NCBI RefSeq assembly: GCF_036010325.1
Contig: NZ_CP108549.1
Span: 992,001 to 1,056,000 of the forward strand
Reading direction: 5' to 3'
DNA: 64,000 nucleotides
Source of the DNA: Streptomyces sp. NBC_01210
GTDB lineage: Bacteria; Actinomycetota; Actinomycetes; Streptomycetales; Streptomycetaceae
How positions within the stretch are numbered: the first letter of the stretch is position 1; each line of letters starts with the position of its first letter. The position numbers and the translations under genes were made by a program. The notes beneath the pieces were generated by a model. The model had not been told where the DNA came from. It did not search any database and saw nothing but the letters and a program-made list of their open reading frames with translations. Below, in pieces: positions 9,001 to 16,723 of this stretch.

Positions 9001-9307
9001 GGATGCGCAGCGCGCCGAGCATGTCGGTGCGGCATACCGGCACGACTGTGTGTCCGCGCACCGCTATTTCGCCGATGTCCTTGACACGCCGCCGGCGGTG
9101 AAGCTGTCCGCGCCGGTCACCGTCGTCGTCGCCGCCGACGACCCGAGCACGGCGCAGTTCCCACGCCGGTACCGAGACTGGCAACTCCTCGCCGAGCACG
9201 TCGACCTGCACGAGCTCGCCGACGGCGGCCACTACTTCCTGCGCACCCGTCCGACCGAGGTGGCCAAGGCCGTGCTGAGCGCCGCCGAGTGGCCGACTTC
9301 TTACTGA
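6023..9307 (+). CDS. Single-module NRPS: partial condensation domain, A, T, thioesterase
   Basis: A cytoplasmic non-ribosomal peptide synthetase of 1,094 residues. Residues 1-215 resemble only the C-terminal half of a condensation domain; no HHxxxDG motif is present. The adenylation domain (about 240-735) has YIYFTSGSTGEPKGAM (A3), NAYGLTET (A5), YRGGDFGRW (A7) and the A10 lysine in NSKIDRK. The specificity residues I read are D-I-W-Q-S-T-A-D-D-K. A carrier domain follows with FDRGGTSLS (Ser about 785), then a thioesterase/hydrolase domain with GHSSG (Ser about 914) and a C-terminal GGHYF His. Given the SbnA/SbnB genes, I infer activation of L-2,3-diaminopropionate or a derivative. The loop of the thioesterase carries a 12-residue tandem repeat (8885-8956). 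Confidence 0.87.
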   Translation: MGVQVEADREFWRGVLVAGGFTEIPRWTLNPVPGVVEYEAAIPDDVVGALCRLAEELEVPLGSVLLAAHAKVLAALSGEHEVATGYIAVEGGPPLPCRLTTEPDSWRALLLNTHQVESELLAHKDFPVDDLRRELGLTQAPFETAFDPTGGGGNLAEDTVLEVGVAQDGDQLVLRLRYRTDVLDADCAARIAGYHLTALALIAADPDAGHGRQSLLSDEELRFQLEGLAGPRRELPDRRVHELFEERVRAHPDAVAAVHGERQWTYRELNARANRLARALHARGLAREGVVAVVTERNLNWLAAVLAVFKAGGAYLPVEPHFPAGRIATTLARAECGLVLTEPGSTTTLDQALTTLPAMQTLFVDTAYEEDHADDDPGIAVAADQLAYIYFTSGSTGEPKGAMCEHAGMLNHLYAKIDDLGIGEGQVVAQTAPQCFDISLWQLLSALLVGGRTLLVEQEVILDAQQFLDTIVDGRVGVLQVVPSYLEVVLSSLEQRPRELPDLRCVSVTGEALKKELAERWFTAQPGIGLVNAYGLTETSDDTNHEVMDRVPDRILLGRPVNNVHVYVVDEHLTPVPLGAPGEIVFSGVCVGRGYVNDPERTRLAFMADPHRKGQRLYRGGDFGRWHPSGKLEFLGRRDAQVKIRGFRIEIGEIENTLLRLPSVRDGAVVVAERADQSKYLVAFYSAREPLEADVLLDRLSASLPEYMVPSAFHWRDSLPLTANSKIDRKTLTALAEELDVVEDDYSAPSTPTEQWLAAAWANVLGIPQDRIGRRDHFFDRGGTSLSAVKLAITLDRAVTLKDVTRHPVLADLAELVDGRSDRSSGLLQSLSESDRAQAGALLCFPHAGGNAVNFQPLARALPAGGLAVYAVELPGHDVAAESEPFASIAEVVEQVVAEITGRGLTRVLLWGHSSGTALAVETARQLQERGVDVQRVFLGAQLLGDATDRRAAITELTGRSNTEIVTELTGRSNAEIAAALSADSSYTGLGELDAQRAEHVGAAYRHDCVSAHRYFADVLDTPPAVKLSAPVTVVVAADDPSTAQFPRRYRDWQLLAEHVDLHELADGGHYFLRTRPTEVAKAVLSAAEWPTSY
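8885..8956 (+). repeat. Two 36-bp in-frame tandem repeats inside the thioesterase domain
   Basis: Two head-to-tail 36-base units differ at only two positions and encode TELTGRSNTEIV followed by TELTGRSNAEIA. The duplication keeps the frame and lies in the lid region after GAQLLGD, where thioesterases tolerate insertions, so it is probably recent and may be harmless or may change substrate entry. Confidence 0.85.
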
Positions 9308-9330
9308 GCCGCGACTGAAAGGAAAACGAG

Positions 9331-10335
9331 ATGTCGTCCTCATCCCCGACATCACTGCTCGACGTGGAGACGAAACCCGGCAAACCTCCCATGCTGCGGG
9401 TCGAAGCCACCGTCGACGCGGCGAGCTGGGCGGCCGGGCAACGGGACGCGCTGCGCGCCGTCGTCGCCGAGCACGGTTCGGTCCTGGTCCGCGGCCTGGG
9501 GCTGCGCGACGCGGCCGGAGTCGACGGGATCCTTCAGCGGCTGGCCACCGCTCCGATGACCGAGAAGGAGGCCTTCGCCCCCCGCCAGACCTACTCCGAA
9601 GGCGTCTACTCCTCATCGCAGTGGCCACCGAACCAGCCCATGTGCATGCACCACGAACTGAGCTACCGGCTCGAGTTCCCCGGCCTGATGCTGTTCGCAT
9701 GCATCGGTGCGCCCACCGAGGGCGGGGCGACCGCGGTGGCCGACTCACCGACCGTGCTCGACGCGCTGCCCACCGAGTTGACCGAACGGTTCGAGCGGGA
9801 GGGCTGGCTGCTCACCCGCAGCTACAACGACGAGATCGGGGCGTCCCTGGCCGAGGCGTTCGGAACAGATGAGCGGGGCGCCGTCGAGAGCTACTGCCGT
9901 GCCAACGCGATCGAGTTCGCGTGGCAGCCCGACGGTGGACTGCGCACCAGACAACGCCGCAGCGCCGTGGTGCGGCACCCGGTCACCGGCCGGCGCTGCT
10001 GGTTCAACCAGATCGCCTTCCTCAACGAATGGACGCTGGCCCCCGAGGTGCGCGAGTACCTCATCGACGAGTACGGCGCCGACGGACTGCCGTTCAACAC
10101 CCGCTTCGGCGAAGGCGACCCGATCGGCGACGACGTCGTACAACTGCTCAACAAGATCTACGAGGAGAACACCGCACGCGAGCCGTGGCAGGCCGGCGAC
10201 CTGCTGCTCGTCGACAACATCCGCACCGCACACAGCAGGGAACCCTTCGAAGGACCGCGGGAAGTGCTCGTCGCGATGGCCGATCCAACTCACCTGGCCG
10301 ACTGCTCGCCGACCGTCAAAGTGCCCGCAGGATGA
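9331..10335 (+). CDS. SyrP/TauD-like Fe(II)/2-oxoglutarate oxygenase
   Basis: A 334-residue member of the TauD/TfdA family of the SyrP type that beta-hydroxylates amino acids tethered to NRPS carrier proteins. The iron ligands appear as MHHELSY (His and acidic residue) and the distal His in DNIRTAHSREPF; a conserved Arg follows in GPREVLVAM for 2-oxoglutarate. The ATG is preceded by AAAGGAAA. It lies 23 bases after the NRPS gene and its stop overlaps an ATG at 10332, so it belongs to the same operon. The likely substrate is the carrier-bound amino acid of the NRPS or the Pls-like protein; free amino acid cannot be excluded. Confidence 0.85.
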   Translation: MSSSSPTSLLDVETKPGKPPMLRVEATVDAASWAAGQRDALRAVVAEHGSVLVRGLGLRDAAGVDGILQRLATAPMTEKEAFAPRQTYSEGVYSSSQWPPNQPMCMHHELSYRLEFPGLMLFACIGAPTEGGATAVADSPTVLDALPTELTERFEREGWLLTRSYNDEIGASLAEAFGTDERGAVESYCRANAIEFAWQPDGGLRTRQRRSAVVRHPVTGRRCWFNQIAFLNEWTLAPEVREYLIDEYGADGLPFNTRFGEGDPIGDDVVQLLNKIYEENTAREPWQAGDLLLVDNIRTAHSREPFEGPREVLVAMADPTHLADCSPTVKVPAG

Positions 10336-10367
10336 CCACCATCCGTCCCACCGCTATGGAGTCCGCA

Positions 10368-11402
10368 ATGTCCGAGCCGATGGCTGTGCCGCCGTTTGCG
10401 GTGATCCCCGGTGCCCAGGTTCAGCGCGTGCTGCAGGGGCGCGAGAAGGAGATCGTGGAGTTGGTCGAGGCCACCTACCGGCTGCACGGCGCCGGTGATT
10501 CGGTGAACCCGCCGTCCTACTTCCTGCGTTTCCCCGACCGCCCGTCCTCCCGGATCATCGCGCTGCCCGCCTCGATCGGCGGGGCGGTGCGGGTGGACGG
10601 CCTGAAGTGGATCTCCAGCTTCCCGCAGAACGTGACGGCAGGCATCCCTCGTGCCTCGGCCGTGCTCATCCTCAACGACCATGACACCGGCTACCCGTTC
10701 GCCTGTCTGGAAAGCTCGATCATCAGCGCCACCAGGACGGCCGCGTCAGCCGCGTCAGCGGCCGACTGGCTCAGCCGCGACCGGCGGCGCCCGACGCGCG
10801 TCGGGTTCTTCGGGGTGGGCTTGATCGCCCGCTACATCCACGCCTTCCTGGCCGGCACCGGCTGGTCGTTCGACGAGATCGGCGTGCACGACCTGTCCCC
10901 CGAGAGCGCGGCAGGCTTCCGCACCTACCTGGAGCAGTCGGGCACCGCCGGCCGGATCACCGTGCACGACAGCGCCGAGCAGCTGATCCGGAACAGCGAC
11001 CTGGTGGTCTTCGCCACCGTCGCCGCCCAGCCGCACGTCAGCGATCCGTCGTGGTTCGCGCACAATCCGCTGGTGCTGCATGTGTCGCTGCGCGACCTCG
11101 CGCCGGAGATCCTGCTGGCATCGGCCAACATCGTCGATGACATCGAGCACTGCCTGAAGGCCAACACCTCGCCGCATCTGGCCGAGCAGCTCACGGGCAA
11201 CCGGGACTTCCTGCACGGCACCTTGGGCGACGTGATGGCCGGGCGGGTGACCGTGCCGGTGCACCGGCCGCTGGTGTTCTCGCCGTTCGGCCTCGGAGTG
11301 CTCGACCTCGCCGTCGGCAAGTACGTCTACGACGAGGTGGTCCGCTCCGGAGAACTGCAGATCATCGACGACTTCTTCCACGAACTGAGCCGGTACGGAT
11401 GA
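10368..11402 (+). CDS. sbnB: 2,3-diaminopropionate biosynthesis protein SbnB-like (ornithine cyclodeaminase family)
   Basis: NAD-dependent dehydrogenase of the ornithine cyclodeaminase/mu-crystallin family, 344 residues. In staphyloferrin B biosynthesis SbnB oxidises N-(1-amino-1-carboxy-2-ethyl)-glutamate to release L-2,3-diaminopropionate and 2-oxoglutarate. Family features seen here: GLKWISSFPQNV, RTAA after the substrate loop, and the nucleotide-binding RVGFFGVGLIARY. I chose the ATG at 10368, which has GGAG six bases upstream; an ATG at 10332 overlaps the oxygenase stop and could also be used. Released 2-oxoglutarate is the cosubstrate of the neighbouring oxygenase. Confidence 0.87.
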   Translation: MSEPMAVPPFAVIPGAQVQRVLQGREKEIVELVEATYRLHGAGDSVNPPSYFLRFPDRPSSRIIALPASIGGAVRVDGLKWISSFPQNVTAGIPRASAVLILNDHDTGYPFACLESSIISATRTAASAASAADWLSRDRRRPTRVGFFGVGLIARYIHAFLAGTGWSFDEIGVHDLSPESAAGFRTYLEQSGTAGRITVHDSAEQLIRNSDLVVFATVAAQPHVSDPSWFAHNPLVLHVSLRDLAPEILLASANIVDDIEHCLKANTSPHLAEQLTGNRDFLHGTLGDVMAGRVTVPVHRPLVFSPFGLGVLDLAVGKYVYDEVVRSGELQIIDDFFHELSRYG

Positions 11403-11615
11403 GCCGACCGAGAGCCCAGGAGGCATACGCAGGACTAATCCCAGGAGAGATCACCGGTCAAGTCGCCGCACGTCAGGGCGCACGAGACCGCGGCCGCTGA
11501 CGCAGGGCCCCCGTCCGGCTCGGTTGGACACAGGCTCCCGCCCGCAAGACCGAGAAGCCCGCCCACGGTCGGATGGACGTTCCGAAAGTGCTCTGCTGCA
11601 GATGAGGAGACCATC

Positions 11616-12698
11616 GTGCCCGTCATTTCCGTTCCCTACGCCTTCAACGAAGAGGCGCTCTATGTCGACCTTCGGTCGATCTTCGGGCAGTCGCTCTTCC
11701 TGAAGTGTGAGGGCTTCAACTTCGCCGGCTCGATCAAGCTGAAAGCCGCGACCGAGATGGTGGAGACCGCCGAGCGGGATGGAGTCCTGACGCCGAATTC
11801 GATCCTGGTCGAGTCCTCGTCCGGAAACCTCGGCGTGGCGCTGAGCATGATCGCGGCGAGCAAGGGCTACCGGTTCCTGTGCGTGACGGACTCCCGCTGC
11901 AACCTGTCGACCAGGATGATGATGGAGGCCCTGGGCAGCCAGGTGCACATCATCGCCGGACAGGAGGCCAATGGCGGCTTCCTCGGCGCGCGGATCGAGT
12001 ACGTCCGCGCGCTGTGCGCCTCCGACGACCGTTACGTATGGCTCAGCCAGTACACCAACCCGAGCAACTGGAAGGCCCACTACCGCAAGACAGCGCCGGA
12101 GATCGCCCGCCAGTTCCCGCACCTGGACGTGCTGTTCGTCGGTGCCGGCACCACCGGGACCCTGATGGGCTGTGCACGCTACTTCCGGGAGTGGCACCGG
12201 CCGGTGCATGTCGTCGCACTGGACAGCGTCGGCTCGGTGGCCTTCGGCGGTACCCCGGGACGCCGGATGATTCCCGGTCTGGGCATGAGCATCCGTCCAC
12301 CGCTGCTCGACGAGTCCTATGTGGACGAGGTGATACGCGTCGAGGAGGCGGACACCATCCGCGCCTGCCATCGTCTGGCCAGAGCGGGCTTCCTCTTCGG
12401 CGGATCCACCGGCACGGTGGTCAGCGGCGCCATGGGCTGGCTGGCCCGGCACGACGCGCGCGAACTCACCGCCGTGGCCATCGCCCCGGACCTCGGCGAG
12501 CGCTACCTCGACACCATCTACCAGACCAACTGGCTGCAGGACCTGTACGGCAAGGACGTGCTCAACCCCGACAAGGTGGCCACCGGTTCCAGGGCAGGCT
12601 CCCCCACCCCACCGACGCGGTCGGGCAACCGGCCGGACCTCCAGAACGGCGACCTCAGTGGCAAGCGGCGCCATCAGCTCCAGGATCGTAAGACCTAG
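11616..12698 (+). CDS. sbnA: 2,3-diaminopropionate biosynthesis protein SbnA-like (PLP enzyme)
   Basis: Fold-type II PLP enzyme of the cysteine synthase family, 360 residues. SbnA joins O-phospho-L-serine and L-glutamate to give the SbnB substrate. The PLP lysine is in FAGSIKLKAA, the substrate loop is VESSSGNLGVAL and the phosphate-binding loop GAGTTGTLMG. The GTG start has GAGGAG seven bases upstream. The last 35 or so residues (from about GSRAGSPTPP) are Pro/Ser-rich and not part of the fold; SbnA of Staphylococcus is about 325 residues. A 213-base gap separates it from sbnB, so it may have its own promoter. Confidence 0.87.
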   Translation: MPVISVPYAFNEEALYVDLRSIFGQSLFLKCEGFNFAGSIKLKAATEMVETAERDGVLTPNSILVESSSGNLGVALSMIAASKGYRFLCVTDSRCNLSTRMMMEALGSQVHIIAGQEANGGFLGARIEYVRALCASDDRYVWLSQYTNPSNWKAHYRKTAPEIARQFPHLDVLFVGAGTTGTLMGCARYFREWHRPVHVVALDSVGSVAFGGTPGRRMIPGLGMSIRPPLLDESYVDEVIRVEEADTIRACHRLARAGFLFGGSTGTVVSGAMGWLARHDARELTAVAIAPDLGERYLDTIYQTNWLQDLYGKDVLNPDKVATGSRAGSPTPPTRSGNRPDLQNGDLSGKRRHQLQDRKT

Positions 12699-12828
12699 AA
12701 ACTCTGTCCAAGGAGGTCGGTGACGCAGGTCTCGCGTGAGGGATCTTGAAAGGGGTGAGGGCCTTCCGGCTACCGCCACCGCCGTCGGTCCAGCCGGTCT
12801 CACCGCCGGGAAAGTCGGTTGCACTCGT

Positions 12829-13394
12829 GTGGTGTGTGAGCAGAACCAGCGCGTGCAGATCCTGTCCTTCCCCGAAGAAGCCACCCCGTCCGAGCTCCGC
12901 GTGCAGGTGCGGGAGATCCAGGAGCAGGCGTGGCCGTCCACGCGCGTCTCGCTCACCCCTGCCGATGCGCCGACCCACGATCCTGTACTGCGGCCGTGGT
13001 CGATGCTTCTCATGGAGGAGGGCACGGTGCTGGCCGCGCTGGACATCCTGTCCAAGGAGATCGCCCATACGGGTCGGCGCTATGCCGCTGGTGGGCTGAG
13101 CACTGTGGTGACGCGCCGGGAGGCTCGTGGTCGCGGATGCTCTCCCAGGGTCTGGACCTGGGGTTTTTCACTTGCGACCGCCGGCTCCAGGCGTTCTATG
13201 AGAGCGCGGGCTGGAACCTTCTTCCTGGGACGGTGCTCATCGGGGGAACACCGCAGGTTCCCTTCCCGAGCGACCAGCCCGGCTTCGACAAGGTGACCCC
13301 CATCGGTGCCGCACGCAGAATTTCGCAGCTCTGCCGGGGCCCCCTCCGGCATTGGGTTCGGCAGACGCATCGTGATCCACCGAAGGCAAATTGA
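12829..13394 (+). pseudogene. Broken GNAT-family N-acetyltransferase gene
   Basis: The first frame (GTG about 12829) gives the front of a GNAT acetyltransferase: FPEEATPSELRVQVREIQEQ, then PWSMLLMEEGTVLAALDIL and GLSTVVTRREARGRG, the last being the start of the acetyl-CoA loop. The remainder, LDLGFFTCDRRLQAFYESAGW, is read in another frame from about 13130. About ten residues of the acetyl-CoA-binding loop and helix appear deleted at the shift, so this is more than a sequencing slip. It closes the Dap cluster and could once have acetylated the product or its amino group. Confidence 0.7.
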
Positions 13395-13597
13395 CATTTC
13401 CTGCTTTGCATGGTGAGTGCCTGTACGGGTGGTGCATCCCTGGGCACGGTCGTAGCGTCGATTCAGGAACAACCGTTGGAAGAAAGGGGCGCCATCACCA
13501 CCGACGACTGCTCCTGACGGGCAGATCGCAGCGCGCGGGGGAGTCAGGTGTACACGGAGGGCCGCGTAGGCTCGAAAAGAGGCAGCTGGGAGCCGAC

Positions 13598-14038
13598 ATG
13601 CAGAGACACAAGCTCAAGACAACGGTCATGCTGTGTGCTGCCACAGCGCTCGCAGCAGCGGTAGTACCGGCATCCGCTTCCGCAAGGGCGCCCTCGCCCG
13701 CTCAGGTTGTGGCCGTCGACTGTTTCTCGAATTCACAGATACGCCCCGGCGACTTCTTGCTCGCCTGCGGGGATGGCAACAACCGCCTCATCACACTCCG
13801 ATGGTCCCATTGGGGACCGACGTCCGCTGTGGGCAGCGGACGCGATGTGGTGAATGACTGTCAGCCCTACTGCGCGGCAGGCAAGTTCCACTCCTACCCT
13901 GTCACCGTGAGGTTCGACCGCCCGGAGACCTGGCAGAAGCATCCTGAGCTACGGCATTTCACCCGGCTGCGACTCATCTACACCGACAGCAAGCCACCGC
14001 AGGCACAGCGGGAAATGACTTACAAACTCTGGGACTGA
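13598..14038 (+). CDS. Small secreted protein of unknown function
   Basis: A 146-residue protein with a clear signal peptide: basic start MQRHKLKTT, hydrophobic core and a probable cleavage after ASASA near residue 31. The mature part has four cysteines (VDCFS, LACGDG, NDCQPYCA), probably forming disulfides outside the cell, and a Trp/His-rich centre (LRWSHWGPTS). I do not recognise a named family. The ATG has GGGAG eight bases upstream. It is transcribed alone toward a strong terminator at 14366-14397. Confidence 0.7.
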   Translation: MQRHKLKTTVMLCAATALAAAVVPASASARAPSPAQVVAVDCFSNSQIRPGDFLLACGDGNNRLITLRWSHWGPTSAVGSGRDVVNDCQPYCAAGKFHSYPVTVRFDRPETWQKHPELRHFTRLRLIYTDSKPPQAQREMTYKLWD

Positions 14039-14040
14039 CG

Positions 14041-14162
14041 ATTGCCAAGTCCGTCGGTCACCTCTGCACAACAAACGGTTCCGCGCCGGGTGAGGCCTGC
14101 GCCGGCTCACCTTCGGGGCAGCGCGCCGTTTCGTGCCGGGCGGCGGCAGCGAGGGGGCGCTC
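14041..14162. repeat. 122-bp direct repeat, copy A
   Basis: This 122-base block recurs at 19895-20016 in the same orientation with about nine differences. It starts three bases after the stop of the secreted-protein gene. The two copies bracket the P450/terpene-cyclase block. The block itself has no recognisable gene; a short minus-strand frame ending in a conserved TGA is shared by both copies and may be the tail of a lost gene. Confidence 0.85.
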
Positions 14163-14365
14163 GAGCAGCCTTGGCCTCGGGCCGATCTCGTTGCGGTCCC
14201 TGGCGCCTGCAGTGCACAGCGAGTTCCGCGAGGAGCGTTCCGCGGCGAGGGTAATCGGCTGGGGAGAATGAAGGTCCCGCAGGCCCTGAAGGCAGCCTCG
14301 GCCGGCTGAGGCACCCGAAGCCCATGCATCGCAGCCACTGATGAAGCGCGGTGCCCATCCGCACG

Positions 14366-14397
14366 AAGGGGCCCGGACATACGGTCCGGGCCCCTTT
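14366..14397. terminator. Strong hairpin terminator between convergent genes
   Basis: An 11-bp perfect GC stem (GGGGCCCGGAC / GTCCGGGCCCC) with a 5-base loop, extended by AA/TT and followed by TTT on the plus strand. It serves the secreted-protein gene and, 15 bases beyond its stop, the minus-strand P450 gene. Confidence 0.85.
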
Positions 14398-14411
14398 GGT
14401 GTTCCGTGCTG

Positions 14412-15833
14412 TCAGCGCGCGCGGCCCTTGAGGAACCTCCTCCACCACGGCCTGCGCGGACCGCTGGTGGCGGGTTCGCCTGCGGCCGCGGGCAGCGTGG
14501 CGGCGGGGAGCGGCTGTGCCTGCGACGCAGCCGTGCCGGTGCCAGCGGTCTTCTCGTCGCTGGTATGCGGCCGCTGCGGTTTGAATGTTGCCGGAAGGCC
14601 GTCGAGGCGGCTGGATACCAGTGACGCCGTCTCCGTCAGCTCGGGCTCAGCAACGGCGAGTTCGAGGTCGGGGACGCGTGCGAGCAGGGTGTCGATGCCG
14701 GTGTCGGAGATTGCGCGGCCGATGTCCTGCCCAGGGCATTCATGGGGCCCGCCGCTGAAAGCGAGGTGCGAACGGTTGCCGTGCACGGGGGTGGTGAGGT
14801 CGGGCCGGATCTCGGGGTCCACGTTCCCTGCGGCCAAGCCCAGCATCACCATGTCACCCTTCCTGATCTGCTGGCCTCCGAGGAGGGTGTCGCCGGTCGC
14901 CCACCGGTTGGGCACCACCGCGAGCGGCGGGGCGTCCCACATCACCTGCTCGAGGGCATCCGGCAGTGTCATCGACCCGCCGGAAAGATTCGAGCGGAAC
15001 CGCCGGTCGGTCAGCACGACCCGGAGGGTGTTGCCGATCAGGTTGGTGGTGTTCTCGTGTGCGGCGACGATTGCGTGCCGCAGGTGCTCGGTCACTTCGT
15101 CGTCGGTGAGCTGCGACTGGTGATGCAGCAGGGAGCTGGCGAAGTCCTTGCCGGGCTTGTCCTTCTTCCGCTTCACAAGGTCCGTCATGACGGTGACGAC
15201 GAACTGGTTGCTCTGCAGCGCGGATGGGCTGCCCTTCACCATGTCCCGGACCGCTGTGCCCAGGATGAGGGCGTCCTGCTCCCGGATACCGAACTGGCGG
15301 GCCAGGACCAGGCTCGACAGCTGCTCTGCAAAGTCGGCAACCAGGTCGACCCGTCCCGTAGGGGCGAAGCCGTCGATCAACTGATGGGTGTAGCGGACGA
15401 CGTGCCGGCGGATGCCGTGACGGTTCAACTCGTCGAGACTGTCGGTGACCGCGCTGCGGAGCCGGGCATGCTCCTCACCGTCCGCGAAGACGATCAGGCG
15501 TTGCCAGGCCGTGAGGGGCAGCAGAGGTGAGTCCGCCGTCAGCTGGACGTTCCATATGCGGGAGTCGCAGGAGAACAGCGACGGAGTGCGCATCACGTCC
15601 AGATTCTCCCGGTGCCCGAGGACGAGCCAGGCTGGTACGTCTCCCGGCAGCAGGACCGGTGCCACCGGACCGTGCGCTTCGCGGAGCTTGGCGTACAGGG
15701 CACGGGGAGCGTCGCCCGCCTCCGGCCCGTACAACCGCTGCGGGCCCGTCGACCCGAGGCCGTGGGCGGGGCAGCCGGGAGGCGGCGCGGACGCGGCCGA
15801 GAAACCGTTTGATTCTGGATACGAGGTGGTCAC
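14412..15833 (-). CDS. Cytochrome P450, CYP157-like, lacking the ExxR motif
   Basis: A 473-residue P450. The haem-binding loop FSGGPHECPGQ contains the thiolate Cys and the I helix reads AAHENTTN. The K-helix, where nearly all P450s have ExxR, reads EQVMWDAPP: the Arg is replaced. This is the hallmark of the Streptomyces CYP157 family, described as P450s without ExxR. CYP157 genes usually sit with CYP154 in conservon operons; here the gene is alone. The GTG start has GGAGG four bases upstream. The last 45 residues form a Pro/Ala-rich tail ending in a basic stretch (RRPWWRRFLKGRAR), unusual for a soluble bacterial P450 and possibly membrane- or partner-binding. Substrate unknown. Confidence 0.85.
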   Translation of the reverse strand: MTTSYPESNGFSAASAPPPGCPAHGLGSTGPQRLYGPEAGDAPRALYAKLREAHGPVAPVLLPGDVPAWLVLGHRENLDVMRTPSLFSCDSRIWNVQLTADSPLLPLTAWQRLIVFADGEEHARLRSAVTDSLDELNRHGIRRHVVRYTHQLIDGFAPTGRVDLVADFAEQLSSLVLARQFGIREQDALILGTAVRDMVKGSPSALQSNQFVVTVMTDLVKRKKDKPGKDFASSLLHHQSQLTDDEVTEHLRHAIVAAHENTTNLIGNTLRVVLTDRRFRSNLSGGSMTLPDALEQVMWDAPPLAVVPNRWATGDTLLGGQQIRKGDMVMLGLAAGNVDPEIRPDLTTPVHGNRSHLAFSGGPHECPGQDIGRAISDTGIDTLLARVPDLELAVAEPELTETASLVSSRLDGLPATFKPQRPHTSDEKTAGTGTAASQAQPLPAATLPAAAGEPATSGPRRPWWRRFLKGRAR

Positions 15834-16723
15834 AAGGCCTCCGGGAAGCAGCGATGACGTAAAGAGCGCAGACTGCCCGGCTCGTCGACCTCGGCCACAT
15901 TCGGGAGTTCGCCGCCGCCATCCCTGATCACATCGCGGGCGCTGCCGGCTGATGGCCGGCAGGCGAGCACACCAATGGGCAGCGAGAAGCGCAGAGGGCA
16001 CACCACAAGGACGGGAGCGCTGAACACGGAACGAGGGTCTCCTCGGGGCTGAGGACGGAGCAGGAGCGCAGCGCAGCGCAGCATATCCATGGTCCGCTCA
16101 GCTCTCTGCTACGGGTCTGGCACGGAACATGCCTGTGGGGCCGCCCAGTTGGGGTGGTGAAGCCGCGGGGACAGCTGCGTCAGCTGCGTCAGCTGCGTCG
16201 AAGGCCACGCTGCCCGCCTGTGCCTACACCCTGCGCTCCTCTACTGGCATCATGCCAAACGCAAGCGCGAACGAAGCCTCGAGGTCCGTGCCAATTCCCC
16301 GTCGCGCCACAGGCCTCCGCGGACTGTGCGCCCGATCGAGCTCACTGAGGCAACGGCGAGAGCCCGCGCCGCATAGCCATAACCCTTGTTACTCCCCCAG
16401 ACCCACAGGCCTCATGCCTCACCCAGAGAAAGCGGCAAGAAGACTTCCTCACTCTGGCATCTGGCCACGAACAGACCATGATGGAGAAGGGAGGACACAA
16501 TGCTTGCCGGTGGCTCAGCACACTCACTCAGCACTGCTCATCTGCGACGACGGACGCTGAACGCAACCAGCAGAGCGCTGTGATCCGCTGCCGCGTTCCG
16601 AGAAGGTAGAGCACTGAGTCGAAGTGGCGCACGCCGGACGATCGCGACTGCCGGACCACGGCAGTACACCTCCGCCTCGAGGCCGACAGGTCGGCGCACC
16701 ATACCGAGCAAAGGACTGAATAA
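15834..16723. other. 890-bp intergenic region between divergent P450 genes
   Basis: I see no credible gene here. Frames open on both strands show no family motif. A triplicated 9-base unit (CAGCTGCGT, 16172-16198) is the only repeat noted. The region must hold the promoters of both divergent P450 genes. Confidence 0.5.

Noticed and set aside
16172..16198. Three 9-bp tandem units (CAGCTGCGT)
   Set aside because: Too short for a CRISPR or satellite; ordinary microrepeat in non-coding DNA.
16129..16560. 144-codon plus-strand frame in the gap between the two P450 genes
   Set aside because: Ala/Ser/Pro-rich with no motif and no ribosome site; likely non-coding.
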